Translations under genes and position numbers: made by a program | Notes under the pieces: generated by a model | What the model was told of the DNA's origin: nothing | Databases searched by the model: none | The model's input: only the letters and a program-made list of their open reading frames with translations | Origin: JAZNQL01 sp045590155 | GTDB taxonomy: Bacteria; Bacillota; Clostridia; UMGS1883; UMGS1540 | Reading direction: 5' to 3' | Assembly: GCA_045590155.1 (NCBI GenBank) | Contig: JAZNQL010000009.1 | Location: 1 to 15,221 of the forward strand | Length of the DNA stretch: 15,221 nt | Shown here: piece after piece, positions 7,319 through 13,703 of the stretch | Layout of the letters: each line of letters starts with the position of its first letter | Position numbering within the stretch: the stretch's first letter is position 1

Positions 7319-8119
7319 TTACGGACGAAGTCCCATGCCACCTTCGAGGGTTAATGTTTCGCCGTTCATATACTTAAAGTCAGGCGATGCAAGTTGTACA
7401 CATACTCTGCCTATTTCAAGTTCAGAATCCCCATAATGACCTGCAGGAGGCATTTTTACATTTGCTTTAAATGCTTCGGGATATGCTTTTTCGAAGTTTT
7501 CGAGCTGTGCTGTCCATGCAAGAGGACATACAACGTTTGTGTTTATACCGTCTCTTGCCCATTCAGTTGCGGCAACACGGGAAAGTCCACGGATAGCTTC
7601 TTTTGCGGCAGCATACGAGCACTGACCGTAATTACCAAAAAGGCCTGCACCTGATGCAAAGTTGATAATACTGCCTTGTGTTTCTTTTAAATATGGGTAG
7701 CAAGCTTTCATATAATAAAAAGTTGCATAAAGACCTGAATACATTGCAAGATTAAACTGCTCTGTTGTATGATCCTGAATTGTTACGCCTGATGCCGATG
7801 CCTGTGCATTATTTATTAAAACATCTATTCTTCCAAATTCACGGATTGCTGCTTCAGCAACACTTTTTGCAATATTTTCATTGTCGGCACCGTCAGAAAT
7901 GTCTGCCGCAAGGGCCAAAACCTTTATTCCGTAAAGCTTTTCAAGTTCTTCTTTAGCTTTTTCAAGTTTTGAAACATTTCGACCTGTTATAACAATATTT
8001 GCACCTTCTTTAGCATAAGCTGTTGCTATGCCGTAACCTATTGAACCGCATCTTCCGTCAGAAAGAGCAGCGTAACCTGCACCTGTAATAATGGCTGTTT
8101 TTCCCTTTAAAAAACTCAT
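7319..8119 (-). CDS. Short-chain dehydrogenase/reductase (SDR) with enlarged glycine-rich loop
   Basis: This 266-residue classical SDR uses NAD(H) or NADP(H) to interconvert a hydroxyl and a keto group. The catalytic set is S156 (NFASGAG), Y169 and K173 (SYAAAK); NNAQ is at 103-106. The cofactor loop is unusual. Instead of the compact TGxxxGIG it reads TGAGYAALSDGRCGSIGYG (12-30), about ten residues longer, before IATAYAKEGANIVITGRN. The R48 after the second strand could favour NADP(H). The ATG follows AGGAGAGG. It has its own promoter and is followed by a terminator and the DUF4832 gene, so a part in sugar oxidation is a fair guess, but 3-oxoacyl or other substrates are not excluded. Confidence 0.88.
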   Translation of the reverse strand: MSFLKGKTAIITGAGYAALSDGRCGSIGYGIATAYAKEGANIVITGRNVSKLEKAKEELEKLYGIKVLALAADISDGADNENIAKSVAEAAIREFGRIDVLINNAQASASGVTIQDHTTEQFNLAMYSGLYATFYYMKACYPYLKETQGSIINFASGAGLFGNYGQCSYAAAKEAIRGLSRVAATEWARDGINTNVVCPLAWTAQLENFEKAYPEAFKANVKMPPAGHYGDSELEIGRVCVQLASPDFKYMNGETLTLEGGMGLRP

Positions 8120-8148
8120 TAGTACCTCTCCTTTAATTATTTTTTATC

Positions 8149-8177
8149 ATTATATCATTTATTGGCAATAATGTAAA
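8149..8177 (-). promoter_or_regulatory. Sigma-A promoter of the SDR gene
   Basis: On the - strand, TTTACA (8177-8172), a 17-base spacer and a perfect TATAAT (8154-8149) lie upstream of the SDR ATG at 8119, with a predicted start near 8142. The rest of the gap, 8178-8277, is AT-rich and holds no convincing terminator for the transporter gene. Confidence 0.8.
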
Positions 8178-8277
8178 TAAAAAAATAAAATATATATTAT
8201 ATTCTGCATCCTTTTTATTTGCGTTATTTACATGAAGAATTTTTTCGGTATTTTTGAAAATTACCAAAATATATTTT

Positions 8278-9132
8278 CTAAAAATTCATTAAAACAAGTG
8301 CTGCTATTCCTATGAAAATAGCAAAGACCTGTTTTTTGCTTAAGTTATCTTTGAAAATTAACACGCCTGAAAGTGTTGAAAGAATTATTGTACCGCCGGT
8401 GTATGCAGGGAAAAGAACAGTTCCGTCAATTCGTGACAATGCATAGGTATTGAAAAATTGGAAAAGTGCAAGACATATACCTGTTGCTATAGCATATTTA
8501 ATAACGCCAAATCCGATTTTTAAAGTTTTTACCGTATTCTTTTTGAGTACATTGTATAAAACAACAGCAAACAATGCTGCTATAATATAAAAGCAAGAAA
8601 TAAATGCCTGATTTTCGTTTTTATACATCGACTCGCCAAAAACTTTTTGTACCATAGTTGCCGCAGATGATGTGAGCAAAGAAAGAAGGGTAAACAATAA
8701 CCATTTTTTTTGTATTCCTTTTGTGTTGTAATTTTTATTGCTTATAACAAACGATATTATAGTAAGAATAATACCGCAAAATCTTAAAAGAGAAATTGGC
8801 TCGTTGTAAAAAATGTACGAAATTAAAACATTCAGTACCATACTGAAATTTACAATAAGAACTGTTATTGATACATTTCCTACTGACAGTGCGGTTGTAT
8901 AAAAAAACTGATATAAAAGTGTGAATGCAGCCTCAACAACGGCATATATCCATATTGGGGGCGGACAATCAAATACATTTGGCAAAAAAAGTAACGCGGA
9001 AGTAATAAAAACAAATATATTAAAAACTACTGCATCGGTTGAATTTTTTACCGAATGCTTGCTGAATGCACTTTGAAATGTCATTTTTGAGGTTGCCAGT
9101 AAGCACATCATAAATATAATCAGATACTCCAT
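8278..9132 (-). CDS. EamA/DMT-superfamily membrane transporter
   Basis: This 284-residue, very hydrophobic protein is predicted to cross the membrane about ten times, as expected for a drug/metabolite transporter built from two five-helix repeats. The first half runs from MEYLIIFMMCLLA to IISFVISNKN and the second from KKWLLFTLLSLLT to GIAALVLMNF. A GNVSITVLIVNFSMVLN segment near the middle of repeat one resembles the conserved DMT helix 4, and IDGTVLFPAYTGG is its counterpart in repeat two. The start at 9132 follows AAGGAG by six bases; an upstream in-frame ATG at 9171 would overlap the promoter -10 element and is rejected. Solute and direction are unknown; family members often export amino acids or nucleosides, or import sugars. 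Confidence 0.85.
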   Translation of the reverse strand: MEYLIIFMMCLLATSKMTFQSAFSKHSVKNSTDAVVFNIFVFITSALLFLPNVFDCPPPIWIYAVVEAAFTLLYQFFYTTALSVGNVSITVLIVNFSMVLNVLISYIFYNEPISLLRFCGIILTIISFVISNKNYNTKGIQKKWLLFTLLSLLTSSAATMVQKVFGESMYKNENQAFISCFYIIAALFAVVLYNVLKKNTVKTLKIGFGVIKYAIATGICLALFQFFNTYALSRIDGTVLFPAYTGGTIILSTLSGVLIFKDNLSKKQVFAIFIGIAALVLMNF

Positions 9133-9162
9133 AGCTTTCTCCTTAATCAATCTGTTATTGAA

Positions 9163-9191
9163 ATTATACATTTATACCTAAAAATTGTCAA
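9163..9191 (-). promoter_or_regulatory. Consensus sigma-A promoter of the DMT transporter gene
   Basis: Read on the - strand, TTGACA (9191-9186), exactly 17 bases, then TATAAT (9168-9163) form a perfect consensus promoter. It lies just after the glutamate dehydrogenase terminator, so the transporter is a separate transcription unit. Confidence 0.88.
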
Positions 9192-9214
9192 TAAGAGTCC
9201 TGTTATATAAAATA

Positions 9215-9246
9215 AAAAAGTCTGTTTGAAATCAAACAGACTTTTT
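9215..9246 (-). terminator. Intrinsic terminator of the glutamate dehydrogenase gene
   Basis: A near-perfect hairpin, AAGTCTGTTTGA with its complement TCAAACAGACTT and a two-base centre, is flanked by A on the left and T on the right. On the - strand it follows the gdhA stop at 9264 and ends in a T run. Confidence 0.95.
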
Positions 9247-9263
9247 ATTATTACGTATTTAAA

Positions 9264-10619
9264 TTATACAATACCCTGTGCCATCATAGCATCTGGAACC
9301 TTTTTAAATCCTGCAATGTTAGCACCTGCAACGAGGTCATAGCCTAAACCGTTTTCTTCAGCTGCTTCTACAGAAACTTTATGTATGTTTATCATGATGC
9401 CTTTAAGTTTTTCATCAACTTCTTCTGCTGTCCAACTGTATCTCATTGAGTTCTGTGACATTTCAAGTGCAGATACTGCTACACCGCCTGCATTTACTGC
9501 CTTTGAAGGACCAACAATTAAGCCTTTGCTTCTTAAGAGAGCCATTGCTTCGTTTGTTGTGGGCATATTTGCAACTTCAATATAATATTTTGTTCCGTTA
9601 GCGATAATCTGTTCTGCTTCTGCAACACCGATTTCGTTCTGTGTTGCACAAGGCATACAAATATCAACCTTTACGCCCCAGGGTTTCTGTTTAGCAAAGA
9701 ATTCGCAACCGAATTTTTCTGCATAATCCTGTGCACGGTCACGACCTGATGAACGCATTTCAAGGAGGTAATCCCATTTTTCCTGAGTTCCAACACCATC
9801 GGGATCGTATACATATCCGTCAGGACCGGAAATTGTAACAACCTTACCACCAAGTTCTGTTACCTTCTGGCAAACGCCCCATGCAACATTACCAAAGCCT
9901 GATACTGCAACCGTTTTTCCGTTGAATGTATCGCCTTCGTGTTTGAGTACTTCGTTTGCATAGTAGGAAGCACCAAAGCCTGTTGCTTCAGGACGGATGA
10001 GTGAACCGCCATATGCTAAACCTTTACCGGTTAAAACGCCGTTTTCCCAACAACCTTTAATTCTCTTGTACTGTCCATACAGGTATCCGATTTCTCTTCC
10101 TCCAACACCGATATCTCCGGCAGGAACGTCTACATCAGGACCAATATGTCTGTAAAGTTCTGTCATAAATGCCTGACAGAATCTCATAATTTCTGCGTCG
10201 CTCTTACCTCTGGGGACAAAGTCAGAACCACCCTTCCCGCCACCGATAGGAAGACCTGTTAAGCTGTTTTTAAATGTCTGTTCAAAGCCCAAAAACTTCA
10301 TAATACCGGAATATACTGAAGGATGGAAACGTAAACCGCCCTTATAAGGACCGATTGCACTATTGAACTGTACGCGGAAACCTCTGTTGGAATGTACTTT
10401 TCCGTTATCATCTACCCATGAAATACGGAAGGTAATCATTCTTTCGGGTTCAACCATACGTTCAATTAAGCCAGCAGCTTCATATTCCGGATGCATTTTT
10501 ACTACGGGTTCAATAGATTCAAAAACCTCTTCTACTGTCTGTAAAAATTCAGGTTCTCCTTTATCTCTTACCTGAACCTGTTCGAATACTCTTTTTAAAT
10601 ATTCGTTTGTGATTGCCAT
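9264..10619 (-). CDS. gdhA: Glutamate dehydrogenase, hexameric, probably NAD-specific
   Basis: This 451-residue cytoplasmic enzyme interconverts L-glutamate and 2-oxoglutarate plus ammonium. The substrate site is complete: K93 (GPYKGGLRFHP), K117, catalytic K129 in PIGGGKGGSDF and catalytic D169 in PAGDIGVGG. The Rossmann motif is GFGNVAWG (241-248). By recalled comparison with the Clostridium symbiosum enzyme these match K89, K113, K125 and D165, a constant offset of four. The residues linked there to NAD preference (F238, P262, D263) are also kept as F242, P266 and D267 (ISGPDGY), so NAD is more likely than NADP. The start at 10619 follows AGAGGTG by six bases; a seven-residue in-frame extension would replace this site. 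It has its own promoter and terminator. Confidence 0.95.
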   Translation of the reverse strand: MAITNEYLKRVFEQVQVRDKGEPEFLQTVEEVFESIEPVVKMHPEYEAAGLIERMVEPERMITFRISWVDDNGKVHSNRGFRVQFNSAIGPYKGGLRFHPSVYSGIMKFLGFEQTFKNSLTGLPIGGGKGGSDFVPRGKSDAEIMRFCQAFMTELYRHIGPDVDVPAGDIGVGGREIGYLYGQYKRIKGCWENGVLTGKGLAYGGSLIRPEATGFGASYYANEVLKHEGDTFNGKTVAVSGFGNVAWGVCQKVTELGGKVVTISGPDGYVYDPDGVGTQEKWDYLLEMRSSGRDRAQDYAEKFGCEFFAKQKPWGVKVDICMPCATQNEIGVAEAEQIIANGTKYYIEVANMPTTNEAMALLRSKGLIVGPSKAVNAGGVAVSALEMSQNSMRYSWTAEEVDEKLKGIMINIHKVSVEAAEENGLGYDLVAGANIAGFKKVPDAMMAQGIV

Positions 10620-10661
10620 ATCAAACACCTCTTCTTTCAATAATATATAATATAATTTAGT

Positions 10662-10691
10662 ATTATATCACACTAATATATGGATTTGCAA
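10662..10691 (-). promoter_or_regulatory. Sigma-A-type promoter of gdhA
   Basis: On the - strand, TTGCAA (10691-10686), an 18-base spacer and a perfect TATAAT (10667-10662) lie upstream of the gdhA ATG at 10619. The leader would be about 37 bases. Confidence 0.65.
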
Positions 10692-10752
10692 TGGGTAAAT
10701 TTAATTTTTTTGATTTTTTATTTTCCAAAGGTATTCGATATATATGTTTTTA

Positions 10753-10951
10753 TTAAAGCAAATAACCTATTTTTGCCCATTGGATAGCTTCTTTCCCCTG
10801 CTCCACTGGTATGCCATTGTCAATCCTATCTTCAACGTGTTTTAGTTCCATAAGAATTTCAATAAGCAATTCTTTTTCAGATAATGAAAACAATCTGTTT
10901 TTCTCTCTCTTCTTGGCGCAGACGACTTCTTTCTTTCATTTTTTCAAACAT
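10753..10951 (-). pseudogene. Small ORF apparently broken by a one-base frameshift
   Basis: The ATG at 10951 opens a 24-residue frame, MFEKMKERSRLRQEEREKQ and so on, that stops at 10877. If one A is removed from the five-A run at 10898-10902, the frame continues to a stop at 10753 and gives a 65-residue protein. Its second half, with LSEKELLIEILMELK, EDRIDNG and EAIQWAKIGYLL, looks like real charged amphipathic helix and not random translation. An AAAGGT site lies before the ATG and a good promoter is at 10992-11020. I do not recognise the family. It may be a recent pseudogene, a sequencing error in a homopolymer, or two short peptides. The remaining bases between gdhA and this ORF, and up to 11046, hold no other gene that I can support. 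Confidence 0.4.
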
Positions 10952-10991
10952 AAATTTTACATACCTTTTCTGTATTTTTCATATTGTATGC

Positions 10992-11020
10992 ACTATAGAC
11001 AATTTTGCAACTTTTGACAA
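10992..11020 (-). promoter_or_regulatory. Sigma-A-type promoter upstream of the broken small ORF
   Basis: On the - strand, TTGTCA (11020-11015), a 17-base spacer and TATAGT (10997-10992) precede the ATG at 10951. The -35 element falls within an inverted repeat, TTGACA (11014-11019) and TGTCAA (11027-11032) with a seven-base loop, which could be an operator. Confidence 0.55.
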
Positions 11021-11046
11021 AGTTCGTGTCAAGTCGGGGGCAAAAA

Positions 11047-11184
11047 TTATTCCTTATTGCGTATAATAAATATTGCTACAGGAACTACTATTGCTATAGT
11101 TATTACAAGCCAGTAATGTAATGCATAACTAATACCCCTTTCAGAGACTCTTTTGAGTAAAGGTAGTTCAATTTTATATCCCAT
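11047..11184 (-). CDS. Possible small single-helix membrane protein overlapping the MutS-core gene end
   Basis: A 45-residue frame starts at ATG 11184 inside the last codons of the MutS-core ATPase gene, overlapping it by 11 bases, and continues well past its stop. Residues 20-41 form one strongly hydrophobic helix ending IFIIRNKE, with a basic N-terminal part (MGYKIELPLLKRVSER). There is no good ribosome binding site, so translation would depend on coupling to the upstream gene. Most of the frame lies outside the ATPase gene, so it is not simply a shadow of it. I do not recognise a family. The alternative is chance coding of a hydrophobic stretch in AT-rich DNA. Confidence 0.4.
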   Translation of the reverse strand: MGYKIELPLLKRVSERGISYALHYWLVITIAIVVPVAIFIIRNKE

Positions 11185-12910
11185 CGGTAAGCATTTCGTA
11201 TGTAACGCCATACTTTTGTGCAATATCCCTTGCATGAGACATTCCCTCGGGCGGTGCAATTTGTATTTTAAAAGAACGCTTACCATCTTCATTTAGTACT
11301 ACCAAAGATGATGCCATAGCATCAGTGGCTTTGCTGTTCAATTCAGAAACATCTTCCCCAAGCTTATGCATATGGGTGTTATATATAGTTCTTACTGATT
11401 TTTTTAAAAGAGCCTTTACTGAATCCTTTGCAATGTAATAACCCTCTTCAAATGAAGTTGTTGAAAAAGATTCGTTAAGAAGATACAGACTGTCCTTTGT
11501 GCAATTATTGTAGTTTTCTTTAAAACGTATACATTCCTCTCCAAGTCTCCCCAAGTCAAGAGTTTTTTCTTCATCTGCCGGAAAATGAGTGTAAACACAG
11601 TCAAGCGGTTTATAGCTAAAGAATGTTGCGGGAACAAATATTCCGCCTTGTGCCAGTACATACATAATACCAATAGCCTGTGTAACTGTTGTTTTTCCAC
11701 CACGGTTTGCACCGGTAAGAATATAGAGGGTATGTTCTTTGTCAAAAACAAGGTCATTTGCAATAATATCTTCATTCTTCAAGCCCGAAACTGCAAGTTT
11801 TAGATTGTAAAACCCTCTGGCTTCCATCAGTTTTTCATTGTTGCAGATTACATTGGCTTCGCAGAATGCATAGCCTTGTGCAATATTTTTTTCGACAAAT
11901 TCAGCAAATCTTATGTAATAAACAAGTTCAGGGATTATTTGCGAAATATTTACTACCACAATATCTGTATATTTGTTAAGTGTATCACGGAGTTTTCTTA
12001 CTAACATATCAAGCATTTTACTTGCAATATTAGAAAGATAAACTGTGGAATTTGCAGTCCCGTCGCCATCGGCAACTTTTGCGGTGGTTTCTGATGATAT
12101 CTTTTCTCCCATTACTCCCTTCATTGCCGTCATTGCGAGGTTTGCTTTATTACTCAACACTTCAGTGACAAACCCTTCGCTATTTAAAACACTTTCGACA
12201 GGATGATAGTGCATATCTCCGTTCCAGTCGGTTCCGTCCTGAATTTTCTGTTTTGAACTTAAAGCATCTGCAAAATTGCTTACTATTCCCGATTTTTTAA
12301 AATGCTTATTGTTAACTGAAATGAGTCCTAATTCTGTTGCTTCAAATCTTTCGTTTACATTTATGCCCACTGTTACGCTCTTTACCTTTGAAGAATGAAC
12401 TTTTAAAGCATCAATATCCTTTTTCATTTCTGCGAAATTTGCATCACGATACAACTCATCAACATATTTTTTAAATCCTTTGAGTCCTTGTGATTCAATT
12501 TCATTTTCTGTAAGACATTCCTGCAATGATTCCACACAGCTGATATAATCATTAAGTTCATCCATTCTGCGAAGCAAATGCCAGATTCCCATTTTTTCGT
12601 CGATATTTAAATGCTCCACTCCATAACTGCGTACAAATTCAAACTTATCAAAAAGTTCTGTCATTTGTTCCCGAAGTCTGGGGAATTTCAAAATATCGCA
12701 AAAAATTTTCTGCCTGTATTCAGCAACTCTCGGGTCTGCTGTCATGTTGGAAATAATATCCTTTATCATTTTTGCTTCTTTAATATCATCTGTCAAATTT
12801 TTGCACAATATGTCAAGCGACAGATCGTGATATGCCGTTTCAGCAAGTTGTTTATATTCTACGCCTTCAAAATCCGGATAAATAATACTGTATTTCTTTT
12901 TATTTTCCAT
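11174..12910 (-). CDS. MutS-core family ATPase without mismatch-recognition domain
   Basis: This 578-residue cytoplasmic protein has a largely helical N-terminal part (about 1-385) like the MutS core/lever region and a MutS-type ABC ATPase domain at the C-terminus. Walker A is TGANRGGKTT (399-408), the signature-like region lies at about 450-462 (LDLGRLGEEC), Walker B is SLYLLNESFSTTSFEEG (474-490) with N479 in place of the usual Asp and E480 kept, and NTHMH (511-515) gives the switch histidine. There is no N-terminal mismatch-binding domain, no FxE motif and no Smr domain, so it is not MutS1 or MutS2. The start at ATG 12910 follows AAAGGTG. It lies 24 bases after the YkgJ-type gene in the same operon. 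A DNA- or RNA-structure-binding role is possible but unproven. Confidence 0.82.
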   Translation of the reverse strand: MENKKKYSIIYPDFEGVEYKQLAETAYHDLSLDILCKNLTDDIKEAKMIKDIISNMTADPRVAEYRQKIFCDILKFPRLREQMTELFDKFEFVRSYGVEHLNIDEKMGIWHLLRRMDELNDYISCVESLQECLTENEIESQGLKGFKKYVDELYRDANFAEMKKDIDALKVHSSKVKSVTVGINVNERFEATELGLISVNNKHFKKSGIVSNFADALSSKQKIQDGTDWNGDMHYHPVESVLNSEGFVTEVLSNKANLAMTAMKGVMGEKISSETTAKVADGDGTANSTVYLSNIASKMLDMLVRKLRDTLNKYTDIVVVNISQIIPELVYYIRFAEFVEKNIAQGYAFCEANVICNNEKLMEARGFYNLKLAVSGLKNEDIIANDLVFDKEHTLYILTGANRGGKTTVTQAIGIMYVLAQGGIFVPATFFSYKPLDCVYTHFPADEEKTLDLGRLGEECIRFKENYNNCTKDSLYLLNESFSTTSFEEGYYIAKDSVKALLKKSVRTIYNTHMHKLGEDVSELNSKATDAMASSLVVLNEDGKRSFKIQIAPPEGMSHARDIAQKYGVTYEMLTDGI

Positions 12911-12934
12911 TTTTACACCTTTCAAATTTATTAT

Positions 12935-13459
12935 TTATTCAAAAATATTCTTCATTTCGTCAATAGACTCTGACAGTGAATATATAAACTCTCTTGTATC
13001 ACGTACTTTCATACACAAATTCATTGCAAGGATTACTCTTTTAACAAATAATGGGTTAAGGTCTTCTAGTTCCATTGCTGTAGCAAGAGGGCAAATGCCT
13101 CTGCCACGTATATCCAGCATAATCTTTAGCTTATCTCCCCTTTTTGCATAGGGCACAAGCGGAAAAATTCTGCAAGAAAGCGGGCGAAGTTTTCTATCAC
13201 AAGTTCCATGGCAAGTAATAAGTTGTACCTTTTTTCCATTATTATATGTAAAGTTACTTTCATAAATTTTTGTCCATTTTGGAAGTGGCTCGTACATCAC
13301 TTTTTCTCCGGGGAAAAGATGCATTCCCATAATTTCTTCTGTGGGGGCACAGCAGGCACCGTTGCAAAGCTGACCGCAATCTATTGTGAGAGGGGTTACA
13401 TCCTCAAGCATTTTATACAGTTTTGTGTAAAATATTTTTTCGTCAAGTGTTTGTTTCAA
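12935..13459 (-). CDS. YkgJ-type cysteine-cluster protein
   Basis: This 174-residue soluble protein has the cysteine pattern of the YkgJ/zinc- or iron-chelating (CxxxCxxxCC) family. C28, C32, C36 and C37 lie in CGQLCNGACC, and C83, C87, C96 and C123 follow, in CHGTC, LSCRIFP and GICPL. The family is thought to bind iron or zinc, and some members are linked to protein methylation; the function here is unknown. The start is TTG, not ATG. AAGGAG sits seven bases before it and no alternative ATG upstream is in frame, while the first internal Met would lose 16 conserved-looking residues. It is the first gene of the operon with the MutS-core ATPase, which suggests the two work together, but no known pathway joins them. 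Confidence 0.8.
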   Translation of the reverse strand: MKQTLDEKIFYTKLYKMLEDVTPLTIDCGQLCNGACCAPTEEIMGMHLFPGEKVMYEPLPKWTKIYESNFTYNNGKKVQLITCHGTCDRKLRPLSCRIFPLVPYAKRGDKLKIMLDIRGRGICPLATAMELEDLNPLFVKRVILAMNLCMKVRDTREFIYSLSESIDEMKNIFE

Positions 13460-13466
13460 GGTGTTT

Positions 13467-13473
13467 CTCCTTT
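13467..13473 (-). promoter_or_regulatory. Ribosome binding site that fixes a TTG start
   Basis: On the - strand AAAGGAG lies seven bases upstream of the TTG codon at 13459-13457. It is the strongest such site near the gene and supports the non-ATG start of the YkgJ-type protein. Confidence 0.75.
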
Positions 13474-13497
13474 TTTATGTAAAACCGGTATGTTTTA

Positions 13498-13527
13498 ATT
13501 ATAGAATTGTACATTTACATGCCACAA
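13498..13527 (-). promoter_or_regulatory. Candidate proximal promoter of the YkgJ/MutS-core operon
   Basis: On the - strand a perfect TATAAT (13503-13498) is preceded at 18 bases by TTGTGG (13527-13522), a weak -35. The transcript would start near 13491, about 32 bases before the TTG start codon. Confidence 0.45.
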
Positions 13528-13536
13528 AATCCATTT

Positions 13537-13569
13537 TTGCGACACCGTCAATTGACACAGTCCTCGCAA
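13537..13569. repeat. Nested inverted repeats upstream of the YkgJ-type gene
   Basis: The outer arms TTGCGA (13537-13542) and TCGCAA (13564-13569) enclose the perfect 10-bp palindrome GTCAATTGAC (13547-13556), almost concentrically. The right-hand part, AATTGACACA (13550-13559), recurs as an exact inverted copy TGTGTCAATT at 13621-13630. This layout fits a dimeric repressor site or a structured leader. It lies between the two candidate promoters. Confidence 0.6.
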
Positions 13570-13599
13570 GAGTACAAAAAAGCATTAGCTTTTAGAAAT

Positions 13600-13628
13600 T
13601 TTATGAAATAAAATTTTGTATGTGTCAA
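13600..13628 (-). promoter_or_regulatory. Candidate distal promoter of the YkgJ/MutS-core operon
   Basis: On the - strand TTGACA (13628-13623), a 17-base spacer and CATAAA (13605-13600) form a promoter with a perfect -35 and a four-of-six -10. The -35 lies in the inverted repeat TGTGTCAATT (13621-13630). An AT-only hairpin, AAATTTTAT and ATAAAATTT around GAA (13596-13616), covers the -10. If used, it gives a leader of about 130 bases containing the nested repeats. Confidence 0.4.
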
Positions 13629-13657
13629 TTATAACATACATCCGGTCTTATTTCAAC

Positions 13658-13688
13658 AAAAAGCGTCTGCAAAAATTGCAGACGCTTT
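13658..13688 (-). terminator. Intrinsic terminator of putP
   Basis: A perfect 12-bp stem, AAGCGTCTGCAA (13661-13672) and TTGCAGACGCTT (13676-13687) around three A, follows the putP stop at 13704 on the - strand and leads into a short T-rich stretch. Confidence 0.92.
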
Positions 13689-13703
13689 AACTTTTATTCT
13701 ATT

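Noticed and set aside
8245..8266. Hairpin GGTA...TACC as a terminator for the DMT gene
   Set aside because: The stem has a mismatch and is not followed by a T run on the - strand.
9133..9171. Upstream ATG for the DMT transporter
   Set aside because: It falls on the promoter -10 element, and the internal ATG at 9132 has a strong AAGGAG.
10811..11066. + strand open frames in the gap after gdhA
   Set aside because: Low-complexity Ser/Phe-rich translations with no start signals; the - strand frame with the one-base break is the better explanation.
11416..11775. 119-residue alternative frame within the MutS-core gene
   Set aside because: It lies inside the ATPase domain coding sequence, and its translation lacks any domain pattern.
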